Below, piece by piece: positions 35,223 through 44,498 of a DNA stretch of 64,000 nucleotides. Source of the DNA: Microbacterium sp. LCT-H2 (GTDB lineage: Bacteria; Actinomycetota; Actinomycetes; Actinomycetales; Microbacteriaceae); the NCBI RefSeq assembly GCF_001866135.1, contig NZ_MODW01000001.1:124001-188000 (forward strand), written 5' to 3'. The translations under genes were made by a program, and so were the position numbers. Within the stretch, counting starts at the first letter, position 1. Each line of letters starts with the position of its first letter. The notes beneath the pieces were generated by a model that saw only the letters and a list, made by a program, of their open reading frames with translations, searched no databases and had not been told where the DNA came from.

Positions 35223-35986
35223 GCACCGCGATCCCCGCCGAGGGCACCCCCGCGACCGGCGACATCATCGTCGAGCTGAAGGACGTGCACGCCGGCTACC
35301 TGCCAGGAGTGAACATCCTCAACGGCGCGAACCTCGTCGCCCGCCAGGGCGAGCTCATCGGCATCATCGGCCCGAACGGCGCCGGCAAGTCGACGCTCCT
35401 CAAGGCGATCTTCGGCATGGTGAACGTCCGCGAGGGCGACATCACCGTGAAGGGCGAGAGCATCGTGGGCCTCAAGGCCGATAAGCTCGTGCGCCGCGGT
35501 GTCGCCTTCGTACCGCAGACGAACAACGTCTTCCCGTCGCTCACCATCCAGGAGAACCTGGAGATGGGGCTCTACCAGAACCCGAAGATCTTCGCGGAGC
35601 GGCTCGAGTTCGTCAACAGCATCTTCGCGGAGATCGGCAAGCGTCTGAAGCAGCGTGCCGGCTCGCTCTCCGGCGGTGAGCGCCAGATGGTCGCGATGTC
35701 GCGCGCGCTCATGATGGACCCGTCCGTGCTGCTGCTCGACGAGCCGTCCGCCGGCCTCTCCCCCGTGCGGCAGGACGACGCCTTCATCCGCGTCTCCGAC
35801 ATCAACAAGGCGGGCGTGACGACGATCATGGTCGAGCAGAACGCTCGGCGGTGCCTGCAGATCTGCGACCGCGGCTACGTGCTCGACCAGGGCAAGGACG
35901 CCTACGAGGGCACCGGGCGGGAGCTGCTGAACGACCCGAAGGTCATCGGCCTCTACCTCGGCACCCTGGGGACAGACGCCGCCTGA
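35219..35986 (+). CDS. livF: ABC ATPase LivF
   Basis: A 255-residue ATPase with GPNGAGKST (residues about 53-61), SLSGGERQM, VLLLDEPSAGLSP and switch-region VEQNARR, the last two being typical of LivF. It is the second ATPase of the Liv-type transporter and starts four bases inside the end of livG. A hairpin terminator follows 24 bases after the stop. Confidence 0.95.
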
Positions 35987-36003
35987 GATCGGCGTGGGCA
36001 CGG

Positions 36004-36037
36004 AAAAGACCCCGGATGCCGAAGCATCCGGGGCCTT
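36004..36037. terminator. Bidirectional terminator between livF and livK
   Basis: Arms 36010-36019 and 36024-36033 pair perfectly with loop CGAA, and outer bases extend the stem with one mismatch. On the minus strand GTCTTTTCC follows, making it a good terminator for livK; on the plus strand it follows livF. The core GGATGC/GCATCC recurs at 30084 and 38429. Confidence 0.88.
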
Positions 36038-36046
36038 CTCCGTTGG

Positions 36047-37303
36047 TTACTTGATGCGCGAGGTGACGTTCTCGGCGTCGAACTCGTAGACGCCGATAGC
36101 CGCACCCTTCGGGTCGTTGTTCTCGTCGAAGGTGATCTCGCCGGAGAGACCGTCGTAGTCCGGCGTGCCGCCGTCGTTGATGATCGCGGCGCAGTCGGCG
36201 AAGTTGTCGCACTTCTCGCCGTCGCCGTCACCGCCGGAGACGGTGATCATCTCGGCCGCGATGTCCGGGCCCTCGACCGAGCCGGCCTTCAGCGCCGCCA
36301 GGGCGATCAGCACCACGGCGTCGTACGCCTCGGCCGAGTAGGTCACGGCGTCGATCGGGTCGTTGCCCTCGGCCGTCCAGACCTCGTTCAGCTGGTCGAG
36401 GAAGTCCTGCGGCAGCTCAGCGCCGGCGCGGGTGCCCTTCGAGCCCTCGAGGCTGACCGGGATGTCGGCACCCCAGTCCTTCAGGTTGCCGTCGACGAGG
36501 TACAGCGACCCGGTGTCGACCCCGGCGTTGCCGAGCAGCGGCGCGATGGTGGCGAACTGGTCGTAGGAGACGACCGCGACCGCGTCCGGGTTCGCCGCGG
36601 CGATCTCCGAGACCTGCGCGTTGAACTGACCGTCACCCTGGTTGTACGACGCGTCGGCGACGACCTCGCCGCCGGTGCTCTCGAACGTGGCCTTGATCGC
36701 CTCGAACAGTCCCGTGCCGTACGGGTCGTTCTGGTAGATGATGCCCAGCGTCTTGTGGCCGTCCTCGGCGATCTCGTTGCCGAGGACCTCACCCTGGAGG
36801 TTGTCGCTCGGCGCGGTCCGGAAGTACAGCGGGTTGATGCCCGTGAAGTCCGGCGAGGTGTTCGACGGGGACACCGTGAGGATGTCCGCACCCGCGTTGC
36901 CGTCGAGGATGAGCTTGGTGACGCTGGAGGACGCCGCGCCGATCATGGCGGTGATGTCGTCGTTGCGCAGGTTGTTGATGGAGGTCTCGTAGGCCTTGTT
37001 GTCGAGGTCGCCCTCGTCGGCCGTGCTGAGGTCGATCGTGATGCCGGCGTCGGCCTCGTTGATCTGGTTGACGGCGAGCTGGACACCGGCTTCCATCGGC
37101 GCGCCCAGGAACGCGAGCGTACCGGTGGCCGGCAGCAGCGAACCGAGCTTGAGCGTCAGGTCGGCGGCCGGCTTGTCGCCACCCCCGTCCGACGGCTCCG
37201 CGTTCGGCGTGCTGCTGCAGCCCGCGATGATGAGGGCGGAAGCGCTGACCAGCGCGATCCCGGCGAAGATCCTCGCGCTGCGCGAGCCCTTCAGTGCGTT
37301 CAT
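36047..37303 (-). CDS. livK: substrate-binding lipoprotein of the Liv-type transporter
   Basis: A 418-residue lipoprotein with signal peptide and lipobox LIIAGC (Cys29), a Ser/Gly/Asp-rich linker, and a type I periplasmic-binding fold starting LKLGSLLPATGTLAFLGAPM. IGAASSSVTKLI and IYQNDPYGTGLFEAIKA are typical of amino-acid and amide receptors. It should deliver substrate to LivHM. It is convergent with livHMGF rather than in that operon, so expression of receptor and transporter can differ. The exact ligand is unknown. Confidence 0.92.
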   Translation of the reverse strand: MNALKGSRSARIFAGIALVSASALIIAGCSSTPNAEPSDGGGDKPAADLTLKLGSLLPATGTLAFLGAPMEAGVQLAVNQINEADAGITIDLSTADEGDLDNKAYETSINNLRNDDITAMIGAASSSVTKLILDGNAGADILTVSPSNTSPDFTGINPLYFRTAPSDNLQGEVLGNEIAEDGHKTLGIIYQNDPYGTGLFEAIKATFESTGGEVVADASYNQGDGQFNAQVSEIAAANPDAVAVVSYDQFATIAPLLGNAGVDTGSLYLVDGNLKDWGADIPVSLEGSKGTRAGAELPQDFLDQLNEVWTAEGNDPIDAVTYSAEAYDAVVLIALAALKAGSVEGPDIAAEMITVSGGDGDGEKCDNFADCAAIINDGGTPDYDGLSGEITFDENNDPKGAAIGVYEFDAENVTSRIK

Positions 37304-37447
37304 GATGCTCCCTTGCGTAAACGAACGTGGATGGTGACCACAATCGGGTGCTCTAACACTAGGGCGTGCGCCCCGCGCGCAGGAGGGGCAAGTATCTCGG
37401 TGCGTTAACGATCCAGGACCGTCGATTCCGGGCGTGGACAGGCGGGA

Positions 37448-38380
37448 TCAGAGCGCTGCGGCGGGGGTGTCCCGGCGGCCGCGCCGCGCGGCGAGGAGCA
37501 GGTCGACGATGAAGACCGCGATCGCGATCCACACCAGGACGAACCCGATCCAGCGCTCCGGCGGCATCGGCTCACGGAGCACGGCGACCCCGATCAGGAA
37601 CTGCAGGACGGGGGTGAGGAACTGCAGCATGCCGATCACGGCGAGGTCGACCCGACGCGTGCCGGCTGCGAAGAGCAGCAGGGGGACGGCTGTGGCCACA
37701 CCCGCGAATGCCAGCAGCACGGCGTGCGACCAGCCCGCCGTCCCCATCGTCAGCCCGACGGGCGTCGTCGCCACGATCACGAGCTGCACCACCGCGATGG
37801 GGATCAGCCAGAACGACTCGAGCGTCAGCCCGCTGACCGCGTCGACGGCGGGGCCGATCTTCTTCTTGATGAGCCCGTACAGGCCGAAGGAGGCCGTCAG
37901 CGTCAGGGCGATCCAGGGGACGTGGCCGTACGCCACGACGATGACGACCACCGCGGCGGCCGCGATGCCGACGGCCACCCACTGCAGCCGACGGAGGCGC
38001 TCCTTGAGCACCAGGACGCCGAGCAGCACGGTCGTAATCGGGTTGATGAAGTAGCCGAGCGCCGTCTCCACGACGTTCCCGCTCAGCGTGCCGAGGACGA
38101 ACACCTGCCAGTTGACGTAGATGAGCAGGCCGGACAGGGCCGTCCACCCCAGCAGTCGCGGGCTCCGGACGATCGCGAGGAGGGCGGGCCATCCCCTCGT
38201 GACGGTGAGCAGCAGGAGACAGAAGACGAAGGAGAGCAGCACCCGCCAGGCGACGACCTCCCACGGACCGGTCGGCTGCAGCAGGAGGAAGTAGAGCGGC
38301 AGGAAACCCCACAGCAGGTAGGCGCTCCCGGCGTACGCGATGCCCGCCGTCTGGGTGGCGCGGGTCGTCTCGGGGGTCAC
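37448..38380 (-). CDS. rarD: EamA/RarD family transporter
   Basis: A 310-residue protein with ten hydrophobic helices and the RarD signatures (YLLWGFLPLYFLLLQP near the start, ALGYFINPITTVLLGV in the middle). The family exports or exchanges small metabolites; the substrate of RarD itself is not settled. The gene appears monocistronic. It starts 48 bases before the hairpin that ends groES. Confidence 0.92.
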   Translation of the reverse strand: MTPETTRATQTAGIAYAGSAYLLWGFLPLYFLLLQPTGPWEVVAWRVLLSFVFCLLLLTVTRGWPALLAIVRSPRLLGWTALSGLLIYVNWQVFVLGTLSGNVVETALGYFINPITTVLLGVLVLKERLRRLQWVAVGIAAAAVVVIVVAYGHVPWIALTLTASFGLYGLIKKKIGPAVDAVSGLTLESFWLIPIAVVQLVIVATTPVGLTMGTAGWSHAVLLAFAGVATAVPLLLFAAGTRRVDLAVIGMLQFLTPVLQFLIGVAVLREPMPPERWIGFVLVWIAIAVFIVDLLLAARRGRRDTPAAAL

Positions 38381-38428
38381 CGCACAACCCTATGCCCGCA
38401 AGGACCAGGGCCGCGCCGCTCCGGAAGC

Positions 38429-38468
38429 CGACGAGGGCCCGGATGCCGAAGCATCCGGGCCCTCGTCG
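38429..38468. terminator. Terminator after groES, 18-bp perfect stem
   Basis: Arms 38429-38446 and 38451-38468 pair perfectly over 18 bases with a CGAA tetraloop. It lies 16 bases downstream of the groES stop and upstream of rarD. The inner part GGATGC/GCATCC with loop CGAA is identical to the hairpin at 36014-36029. Confidence 0.9.
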
Positions 38469-38483
38469 AACCGGGTGGTGCGA

Positions 38484-38780
38484 TCAGCGGACGACGACCG
38501 CCAGGACGTCGCGAGCCGACAGGACGAGGAACTCGTCTGCACCGAACTTCACCTCGGTGCCGCCGTACTTGCTGTAGAGCACGCGGTCGCCGACGGCGAC
38601 GTCGAGCGGGACGCGGTTGCCGTTGTCGTCGATACGGCCGGGGCCGACCGCCACGACCTCGCCCTCCTGGGGCTTCTCCTTGGCGGTGTCGGGGATGACC
38701 AGGCCACTCGCGGTGGTCTGCTCGGCCTCGACCTGCTTGATGACGATGCGGTCCTCGAGCGGCTTGATGGAAACCGACAC
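38484..38780 (-). CDS. groES: co-chaperonin GroES
   Basis: A 98-residue protein with the GroES pattern: [20 protein letters not shown], the mobile loop [15 protein letters not shown], and a C-terminal [12 protein letters not shown]. It caps the GroEL ring during protein folding. No groEL follows; instead a terminator ends the transcript. Two CIRCE elements and a promoter lie upstream, so HrcA control of heat induction is expected. Confidence 0.98.
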   Translation of the reverse strand: MSVSIKPLEDRIVIKQVEAEQTTASGLVIPDTAKEKPQEGEVVAVGPGRIDDNGNRVPLDVAVGDRVLYSKYGGTEVKFGADEFLVLSARDVLAVVVR

Positions 38781-38819
38781 GGTCTACCTCTTCTTTCTTG
38801 ACGCTGACACAAAGACTCG

Positions 38820-38846
38820 TTCGCACTCTCAACCCGAGAGTGCTAA
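38820..38846. promoter_or_regulatory. CIRCE element 1 (HrcA operator)
   Basis: TTCGCACTC (38820-38828), nine bases, then GAGTGCTAA (38838-38846). The right half is a perfect CIRCE half-site. It covers the expected groES transcription start. Confidence 0.93.
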
Positions 38847-38850
38847 TGCC

Positions 38851-38880
38851 AGTGTAGGCGGTCGGCTGGCACTCATGCAA
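38851..38880 (-). promoter_or_regulatory. groES promoter
   Basis: On the minus strand TTGCAT (38875-38880) and TACACT (38851-38856) are 18 bases apart. The transcription start would fall inside CIRCE 1 and the -35 box inside CIRCE 2. Confidence 0.7.
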
Positions 38881-38892
38881 TGCGAGTGCCAA
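38866..38892. promoter_or_regulatory. CIRCE element 2 (HrcA operator)
   Basis: CTGGCACTC (38866-38874), nine bases, then GAGTGCCAA (38884-38892). One symmetric change from consensus (GCC/GGC for GCT/AGC). It covers the groES -35 region and lies 44 bases before the divergent methyltransferase gene. Confidence 0.85.
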
Positions 38893-38935
38893 CCGGGTCG
38901 GAGCGGCGAGCGCGCCGTAGGCTGGGAGGGTGGAG

Positions 38936-40135
38936 ATGTCCGAGCTGCGCGCCCTGCTGACCCCCGCCGGCCTGGAGCTGCTCGATGCGCTCGGGCCGGT
39001 CACCTCCACCGCGGAGGCCGCAGCCGCCGTCTCCCGGCTGCGCGCCGCGGGCCACTCCCCCGACCTCGTCTCCGCCGTGGTCGGACAAGCGCACCTGCGC
39101 GCGAAGGCCGCGGCGAAGTTCGGCCCGTTCGCCGCCCGCATGCTCTTCACCCGCGCCGGCCTCGAGCAGGCCACCCGTTTGGGCGTCGCCGCTCGCCACG
39201 CCCAGCGGATCCGCCGGGCCGGCCTCACGAGTGTCGCGGATCTCGGCTGCGGCATCGGCGGCGACGCCCTCGCATTCGCCGGCGCGGGGCTGGCGGTGCA
39301 CGCGGTGGACGCCGACGAGGTGACCGCGGCCCTCGCCGCCTACAACCTCGCCCCGTTCGGCGACGACGCCACGGTGCGCCACGCGACCGCGGAGGAGGCC
39401 CTCGGAGAACAGGTCCCCGGCCGGGCGATCTGGATGGATCCCGCGCGCCGCACCTCCGGGCACAGCGAGACCCGGCGCGTCTCCGCCGACGACTACTCGC
39501 CGTCCCTCGACTGGGCGTTCGCCGTCGCCGCGCAGCGCCCCACCGGGATCAAGCTCGGCCCGGCCCACGACCGCGGCGCCCTGCCCACGGACGCGGAGAC
39601 GCAGTGGGTCAGCGCCGAGGGGAGCGTCGTCGAGCTCGTGGTGTGGTCGCGCGAGCTGGCGAGGGACGGGGTCCGGCGCTCCGCCCTCGTCATCCGCGGC
39701 GAGCGCTCGCACGAGCTCACCGGCGCCGCAGACGCCGAGGACGCTCCCGTCCGTGCGCTCGGGGCCTTCCTCCACGAGCCGGACGGCGCCGTCATCCGGG
39801 CCCGTCTCATCGGCGACGTCGCCCGCAGCCTCGACGCGGGGATGCTCGATCCGCGCATCGCGTACCTGACCTCCGACGCCGCCCTGACGAGCCCGTTCGT
39901 GCAGTCGTTCCGCGTCCGGGAGACGCTGCCGATCACGCCGAAGACGATCAACGCGGCCCTGAAGACCCACGGCATCGGCCGCATCGAGATCAAGAAGCGC
40001 GGGGTGGACGTCGATCCCGCGGCCTTCCGGCGCAAGCTGACCCTCCGAGGCGATGCCGAGGCGACCCTGATCCTCGCGCGATTCGGCGATCAGCGACGCG
40101 CGATCCTCGCCGACCGGGTGCCCGCCGCGGACTGA
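38936..40135 (+). CDS. class I SAM-dependent methyltransferase with THUMP-like domain
   Basis: A 399-residue protein. The SAM-binding motif is VADLGCGIGGDALAFAGAG near residue 100, and WMDPARR near 168 resembles a catalytic DPPR-like motif. The C-terminal 110 residues (ILARFGDQRRAILA, ITPKTINAALKTHGIGRIEIKKRG) match the THUMP-like domain found in actinobacterial proteins of this kind, suggesting an RNA substrate. ATG at 38936 is preferred to GTG at 38930 because GGGAGG gives correct spacing only to the former. It converges with the next gene with six bases between stops. Confidence 0.85.
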   Translation: MSELRALLTPAGLELLDALGPVTSTAEAAAAVSRLRAAGHSPDLVSAVVGQAHLRAKAAAKFGPFAARMLFTRAGLEQATRLGVAARHAQRIRRAGLTSVADLGCGIGGDALAFAGAGLAVHAVDADEVTAALAAYNLAPFGDDATVRHATAEEALGEQVPGRAIWMDPARRTSGHSETRRVSADDYSPSLDWAFAVAAQRPTGIKLGPAHDRGALPTDAETQWVSAEGSVVELVVWSRELARDGVRRSALVIRGERSHELTGAADAEDAPVRALGAFLHEPDGAVIRARLIGDVARSLDAGMLDPRIAYLTSDAALTSPFVQSFRVRETLPITPKTINAALKTHGIGRIEIKKRGVDVDPAAFRRKLTLRGDAEATLILARFGDQRRAILADRVPAAD

Positions 40136-40141
40136 GGATGG

Positions 40142-41326
40142 TCAGTCCTCCGACTCCCGGCCCGGGATGTCGACACGGATCGGATCCCCGGGCGGCCCGG
40201 TGGTCACCAGGTACGACTCGCCCGTCGCCTCGTCGACCACGGCGGGGCCCGAGGTCACGGTGAGATAGGGCGTCTGCCATCGCGTGAAGTCGACCTCGAT
40301 CACGGACGCCGACAGCAGCTCCCCGGTCTCCTGGTCGACGTCGAGCAGCTGCACGCGGAGCCCGGACTGCACGGCCTCGTCGACCGTGGCGCACTGGCGC
40401 GAGCCGTCGGCGTCGACGATCAGGCAGCGTTCGGCGGCCCCGCTCTCCGCACGGCGCTCGCCGAGCCAGACCGGCTGCTCGCGGAAGGATCCGAGGACGG
40501 AGAGGTTGAGGTCGTAGCCATCGCCGACGAGCTCCTCCGCCCTCGCCCGCTCCGCCTCACCGAACTGGGCGACGAGCGTCGAGCCGCCTCCCCAGCGCTG
40601 GATGCTCACCATCGGCTCGTCCGCGGTGGAGAAGAGCATGACCGCCGTCACGCCCTCGAAGGAGAAGGAGTCCTCCTCGTCGTCCGCTGCGGAGGTCGGC
40701 ACGGGGAGCGAGGCGTACAGGCCCGGCCCCACCTCCTCCTCCGCCAGACAGGTCGACTGGGAGTCCTTGTCGACGTCGAGGATCAGACACCGGCTGGCCC
40801 CGTCGTCCTGCGTGGCGAACCAGGCGAGCGCGCCCTCCGCCTCCGCCACCGGACGCACGGAGCCGGGGTCGTAGCCCTCACCGGCGAGCGCGATCCGCCG
40901 CTCCTCTTGCGCCTCCGTCAGCGGAAACGCGTCCGGCCGCGGGGCGAACAGCGCCCACCCGGCTCCCACGCCGATCGCGAGGAGAGCCGCCGACGCCACG
41001 AGCACCGGCACGAGACCGCGGCGGTTCGCAGCCCGCGCCTCCGTCCGGGAGACGTCGTCCGGGGCGGCCGGAGGGGTGTCCTCCGCGGCCGGCACGTTCT
41101 CCGGCGCCCGGCGAGCGGTCACGTCCTCCGGCGGGTCGTCGCCCACGGATGACGACTCCGTCCGCTCGTCCTGCGTGAAAGGAGTCCGGCGACGATGCCC
41201 CTCCTGAAGCTCCTGAAGCCGACGGGCCGCTGCGGCGTCGAGCCCGCCGTCGCGGCCGTACGCCGCGCGCTCCAGCGCCCGGCGCTCCGCTGCCGCGGCG
41301 TCCTCTCCGTCAGTCTCCGACCGCAC
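40142..41326 (-). CDS. single-pass membrane protein with two Cys-pair repeats (paralogue B)
   Basis: A 394-residue protein I do not recognise. The N-terminal cytoplasmic part starts with a short helical motif (ERRALERAAYGRDGGLDAAA), then a disordered Pro/Glu-rich stretch, a membrane helix at about 104-127 and an outer region with two related units. Each unit has a GYD-x-x-SV-type start, a Trp, and a Cys pair: Cys180/Cys193 and Cys301/Cys312, each first Cys in a CLI(L/V)D context. The upstream gene (paralogue A) has the same architecture and overlaps it by 17 bases. Last gene of the tsaB operon. Confidence 0.75.
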   Translation of the reverse strand: MRSETDGEDAAAAERRALERAAYGRDGGLDAAAARRLQELQEGHRRRTPFTQDERTESSSVGDDPPEDVTARRAPENVPAAEDTPPAAPDDVSRTEARAANRRGLVPVLVASAALLAIGVGAGWALFAPRPDAFPLTEAQEERRIALAGEGYDPGSVRPVAEAEGALAWFATQDDGASRCLILDVDKDSQSTCLAEEEVGPGLYASLPVPTSAADDEEDSFSFEGVTAVMLFSTADEPMVSIQRWGGGSTLVAQFGEAERARAEELVGDGYDLNLSVLGSFREQPVWLGERRAESGAAERCLIVDADGSRQCATVDEAVQSGLRVQLLDVDQETGELLSASVIEVDFTRWQTPYLTVTSGPAVVDEATGESYLVTTGPPGDPIRVDIPGRESED

Positions 41327-42440
41327 CGGCGTCGCTCCCCTCGCGGATGATCGTGAAGGACGGCACGCGCGCGCTGGTCGGCAGCTCGTACGTCGTCACC
41401 TGCCCGGTCGTCATGTCCGTCACCTGCAGCCGCAGCCGCCCGTCGTGCTCCGCCAGCGTCTCGGTCTCCTCGCAGGCCATCGGAGCGTCGGCCGTCGATC
41501 CGTCGTAGACGAGACAATGCCGCCCCGAATCCTGCGCGGAGGCCGTCCAGATGGGGACGTCGTCGTCGTACCCGACGACCCAGATGGAGTTCGGGTCGAA
41601 CCCTTCCTCGACCAGACGCGCGGCCGCGCGGGTCTCCGCCTCGTTCGCGTACGTGATCCCGCCGCCGTCACCGATCCCGTACTCCGAGACGTCGACGCTC
41701 ACCGCCGGTTCGCCGTCGGGTGTGAGGATCAGCTGAGCCATGATCTGGCGCGTGTAGTCGTCGTCGCGCTGCGTGGTCACCTCGCCCCACAGGCCTTCCT
41801 CCTGCACGGTCTCGCGCCGATTGCAGCTCGGCGTCGTGCTCTCCGCCGACCGGAGGACCAGGCAGATGCTCGCGCCACCGTTCTGCGTCGCCGTCCAGAC
41901 GACCGCGTCGTCCTCCGTGGCGAGCGCGCGCACCGAGCCGGCGTCGTACCGTCCGGACGCGACGAGCTCGGACTGCCACTGCTGCTGCACCGCGCTCAGG
42001 GCGACAGCGGCTCCGCCGGTCCGGCCGAAGGCCAACCAGCCGATGCCGACGCCGAGCAGCAGCACCACGACCGCGGCGAGCACACGTGTCCCGAGGAGAC
42101 GGCCCCGCCCTGCCCGGAGAGTCGGAGAGTCGGTCCGGGCGGTCGCGACCTCCTCGGATTCCTCTTCCGGCATCGCGGGATCGCCGCTCGGGGTCGGAGG
42201 TCCGTCGTCGTGCGGACCGGACGACAACCCGGAGGACGGCGGAGGGCCGGGTGGCCGGGACTCCTGGACGGGACCGGTCGCCAAGGGGGCCGCAGGGGGA
42301 CCCACGGGCCGTGTCCGCCGGGAATCCTCGAGCGCGCGCAGACGGGCGGCCTCCGCGGCGCTCAGCTCCCCGCCGGGCCCGTACGCCTTGCGCTGCAGGG
42401 CCCTGCGCTCCTCGACGTCGTCGTCGTCCGCTCCGGCCAT
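41310..42440 (-). CDS. single-pass membrane protein with two Cys-pair repeats (paralogue A)
   Basis: A 376-residue paralogue of the downstream gene. It has the same N-terminal motif (ERRALQRKAYGPGGELSAAE), a Pro-rich linker, a membrane helix at about 117-138 and two outer units with Cys193/Cys206 and Cys309/Cys323 in a GRYDAGSVRAL...ICLVL and GFDPNSIWVV...HCLVY context. The family and function are not recognised. The pairs are likely disulfides in the outer domain. It starts five bases after the next gene upstream, so is cotranscribed with it. Confidence 0.75.
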   Translation of the reverse strand: MAGADDDDVEERRALQRKAYGPGGELSAAEAARLRALEDSRRTRPVGPPAAPLATGPVQESRPPGPPPSSGLSSGPHDDGPPTPSGDPAMPEEESEEVATARTDSPTLRAGRGRLLGTRVLAAVVVLLLGVGIGWLAFGRTGGAAVALSAVQQQWQSELVASGRYDAGSVRALATEDDAVVWTATQNGGASICLVLRSAESTTPSCNRRETVQEEGLWGEVTTQRDDDYTRQIMAQLILTPDGEPAVSVDVSEYGIGDGGGITYANEAETRAAARLVEEGFDPNSIWVVGYDDDVPIWTASAQDSGRHCLVYDGSTADAPMACEETETLAEHDGRLRLQVTDMTTGQVTTYELPTSARVPSFTIIREGSDAGAVGD

Positions 42441-42445
42441 CGCGC

Positions 42446-42928
42446 CTAGCCCAGCCTCTCGAACTGCATGCCCGCCCAGACCAGCCATCCCAGGCTGTAC
42501 ACGGTCGCGCACAGACCCAGCACGAGCGCCCAGCGCGCGATCGCGCGGTTCTCGACGGGGCGGCGCAGCGACATGATCGCGGCGATCACGGCGACGACCG
42601 CGACCGGGATCCCCCACCCCACGAAGAACGATGCGCCGAGAGCGACGATCGCCGCCAGTAGCGCCCACGGCGCCAGCCGAGTGTCGTCCACGGGCACCGG
42701 CTCGGACGCCGGTTCCCAGGCGTCCTCCTCCCCGTGGTCGAGGTCGGGCCCGCTGACGACCACCGGCTCGATGCCCACCGGACCCGTCGGGAGCTTCGTG
42801 TACCCCTCCCGCGGGGCCCCGGGAAGGCGCGCCGTCCCTGCCGGACGTTCGACCTGCCCGCTCGCGCGCTCGACCCGCGCACGGGGCATGGCCCCGTCCG
42901 GCTCCGGTCCGCGCGCGAGCCCGCTCAC
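42446..42928 (-). CDS. DUF4190-like membrane protein
   Basis: A 160-residue protein with a long charged cytoplasmic N terminus (about 1-85) and hydrophobic segments at about 86-125 ([20 protein letters not shown], then [15 protein letters not shown]) and 132-153 ([20 protein letters not shown]). It resembles DUF4190-type proteins but the match is by eye only. The start overlaps the tsaD stop by four bases. Confidence 0.7.
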   Translation of the reverse strand: MSGLARGPEPDGAMPRARVERASGQVERPAGTARLPGAPREGYTKLPTGPVGIEPVVVSGPDLDHGEEDAWEPASEPVPVDDTRLAPWALLAAIVALGASFFVGWGIPVAVVAVIAAIMSLRRPVENRAIARWALVLGLCATVYSLGWLVWAGMQFERLG

Positions 42929-44013
42929 GCCGGCACCGCCTCCGCGACCTGGATCTCGGTGACCGGCAGCGTCGAGTCAGCGCCGAAGCCGAGCGTCGAG
43001 GCGGGGCGCCCCGACGCGATGAGCTCAGCGGCGAGCGCGGCGATCATGGCACCGTTGTCCGTGCAGAGCGACAGCGGCGGGATGCGCACGGTGACGCCGG
43101 CCTCGGCGGCCCTGGCCAGCGCCACCTCGCGGAGCCGACGGTTCGCGATCACACCACCGCCCAGGAGCAGCCGCGGCACCCCGAGGTCCGCGCAGGCGTT
43201 GAGCGCCTTGGTGACGAGAACGTCGACGACGGCCTCCCGGAAGCTGGCGGCGACGTCGGCGATCGGCAGCTCGCGCGCGTCGGCGCCCGCGGCGGCGTTC
43301 TCCGCCTCGAAGCGCTCGACCCAGCGGGCGACAGCGGTCTTCAGCCCGGAGAAGGAGAAGTCGTAGCGATGCTTCGCGAGGTCGGAGGCACGGGAGAGCC
43401 CGCGCGGGAAGCGGATCGCGTCCGGGTCTCCGCCGACCGCCGCCCGGTCGATCTCGGGGCCGCCGGGATACGGCAGCGACAGCAGCCGGGCGACCTTGTC
43501 GAAGGCCTCGCCTGCAGCGTCGTCCACGGTCTCGCCGAGCAGCTCGACATCGGTCGTGAGGTCGCGCACGTGGAGCAGGGAGGTGTGGCCGCCGGAGACC
43601 AGCAGCGCGATCGTCGGGTACTCCAGCGGCGCCGCCTCCGGGGTGAGGATGTCGGCGGCGATGTGGCCGACGAGGTGGTTGACCGCGTACAGCGGCTTGT
43701 CGAGGGCGACCGCGAGTCCCTTCGCCGCCCCCACACCGACCATGAGCGCTCCCGCGAGGCCCGGGCCGCTCGTCACGGCCACCGCATCGAGGTCGGCGAG
43801 GCGGACGTCGGCCTCGGCGAGAGCGGCGTCGATGGCCGGCTGCAGCGCTTCGAGGTGCGCGCGGGCCGCGACCTCCGGCACGACGCCCCCGTACCGGGCG
43901 TGCTCGTCCATGCTGGAGGCGATCGTGTTGGACAGCAGCGTGCGGCCCCGCACGATGCCGATGCCGGTCTCGTCGCAGCTCGTCTCGATGCCGAGCACCA
44001 GGGGCTCACTCAT
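42925..44013 (-). CDS. tsaD: tRNA N6-adenosine threonylcarbamoyltransferase
   Basis: A 362-residue ASKHA-fold protein (Kae1/YgjD). Signatures are [14 protein letters not shown], the metal-binding [18 protein letters not shown] and [21 protein letters not shown] and [13 protein letters not shown]. With TsaB it transfers threonylcarbamoyl to A37 of ANN-decoding tRNAs. I chose the ATG at 44013, which overlaps the rimI stop by four bases. Confidence 0.97.
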   Translation of the reverse strand: MSEPLVLGIETSCDETGIGIVRGRTLLSNTIASSMDEHARYGGVVPEVAARAHLEALQPAIDAALAEADVRLADLDAVAVTSGPGLAGALMVGVGAAKGLAVALDKPLYAVNHLVGHIAADILTPEAAPLEYPTIALLVSGGHTSLLHVRDLTTDVELLGETVDDAAGEAFDKVARLLSLPYPGGPEIDRAAVGGDPDAIRFPRGLSRASDLAKHRYDFSFSGLKTAVARWVERFEAENAAAGADARELPIADVAASFREAVVDVLVTKALNACADLGVPRLLLGGGVIANRRLREVALARAAEAGVTVRIPPLSLCTDNGAMIAALAAELIASGRPASTLGFGADSTLPVTEIQVAEAVPA

Positions 44014-44498
44014 GCGGTCGCCTCCTCCGGCGTATCGGCGGGCGCCGGATGGCGGCGCAGGTCCAGACGCATCACGATCGCGTCGACGTCGTCCGGCTGA
44101 TAGTAACGGGGGCGCCTGCCGATCTCCTCGAAGCCCTCCGTGCGATACAGCCCCTCGGCCGCCGGATTGTCGGCGCGCACCTCGAGGAACACCTCGTGCG
44201 CGCCCCGTGCCGCGGCCGTCCGCAGCAGGGCACGCAGCAGAGCGCGCCCGCGTCCCTGTCCTCGGACCTCGGCGAGGAGGGCGATGGTCTGGATGTCGGC
44301 GTCCGCGCCGCCCTGCAGGGCCCTGACCCCGCCGTAGCCGACGATCGCCCCGCCCTGCTCGTCGACGAGGTAGCGGCCGTGCGGGCTCGCCAGCTCGCCC
44401 GCCATGGTCTCCCGACTCCACGCGTCGGTCGGGAACGAGCGCTGCTCGATGGCCATGATCGCGTCGAGGTCGTCCGGCCGCGCGTCCCGGAGCGTCAT
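44010..44498 (-). CDS. rimI: ribosomal-protein-alanine N-acetyltransferase family
   Basis: A 162-residue GNAT enzyme with the acetyl-CoA loop in [19 protein letters not shown] (residues about 74-92) and the C-terminal [18 protein letters not shown] seen in RimI. In actinobacteria it lies between tsaB and tsaD, as here. The family acetylates protein N termini; whether ribosomal S18 is the substrate is by homology. It overlaps both neighbours by four bases. Confidence 0.93.
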   Translation of the reverse strand: MTLRDARPDDLDAIMAIEQRSFPTDAWSRETMAGELASPHGRYLVDEQGGAIVGYGGVRALQGGADADIQTIALLAEVRGQGRGRALLRALLRTAAARGAHEVFLEVRADNPAAEGLYRTEGFEEIGRRPRYYQPDDVDAIVMRLDLRRHPAPADTPEEATA

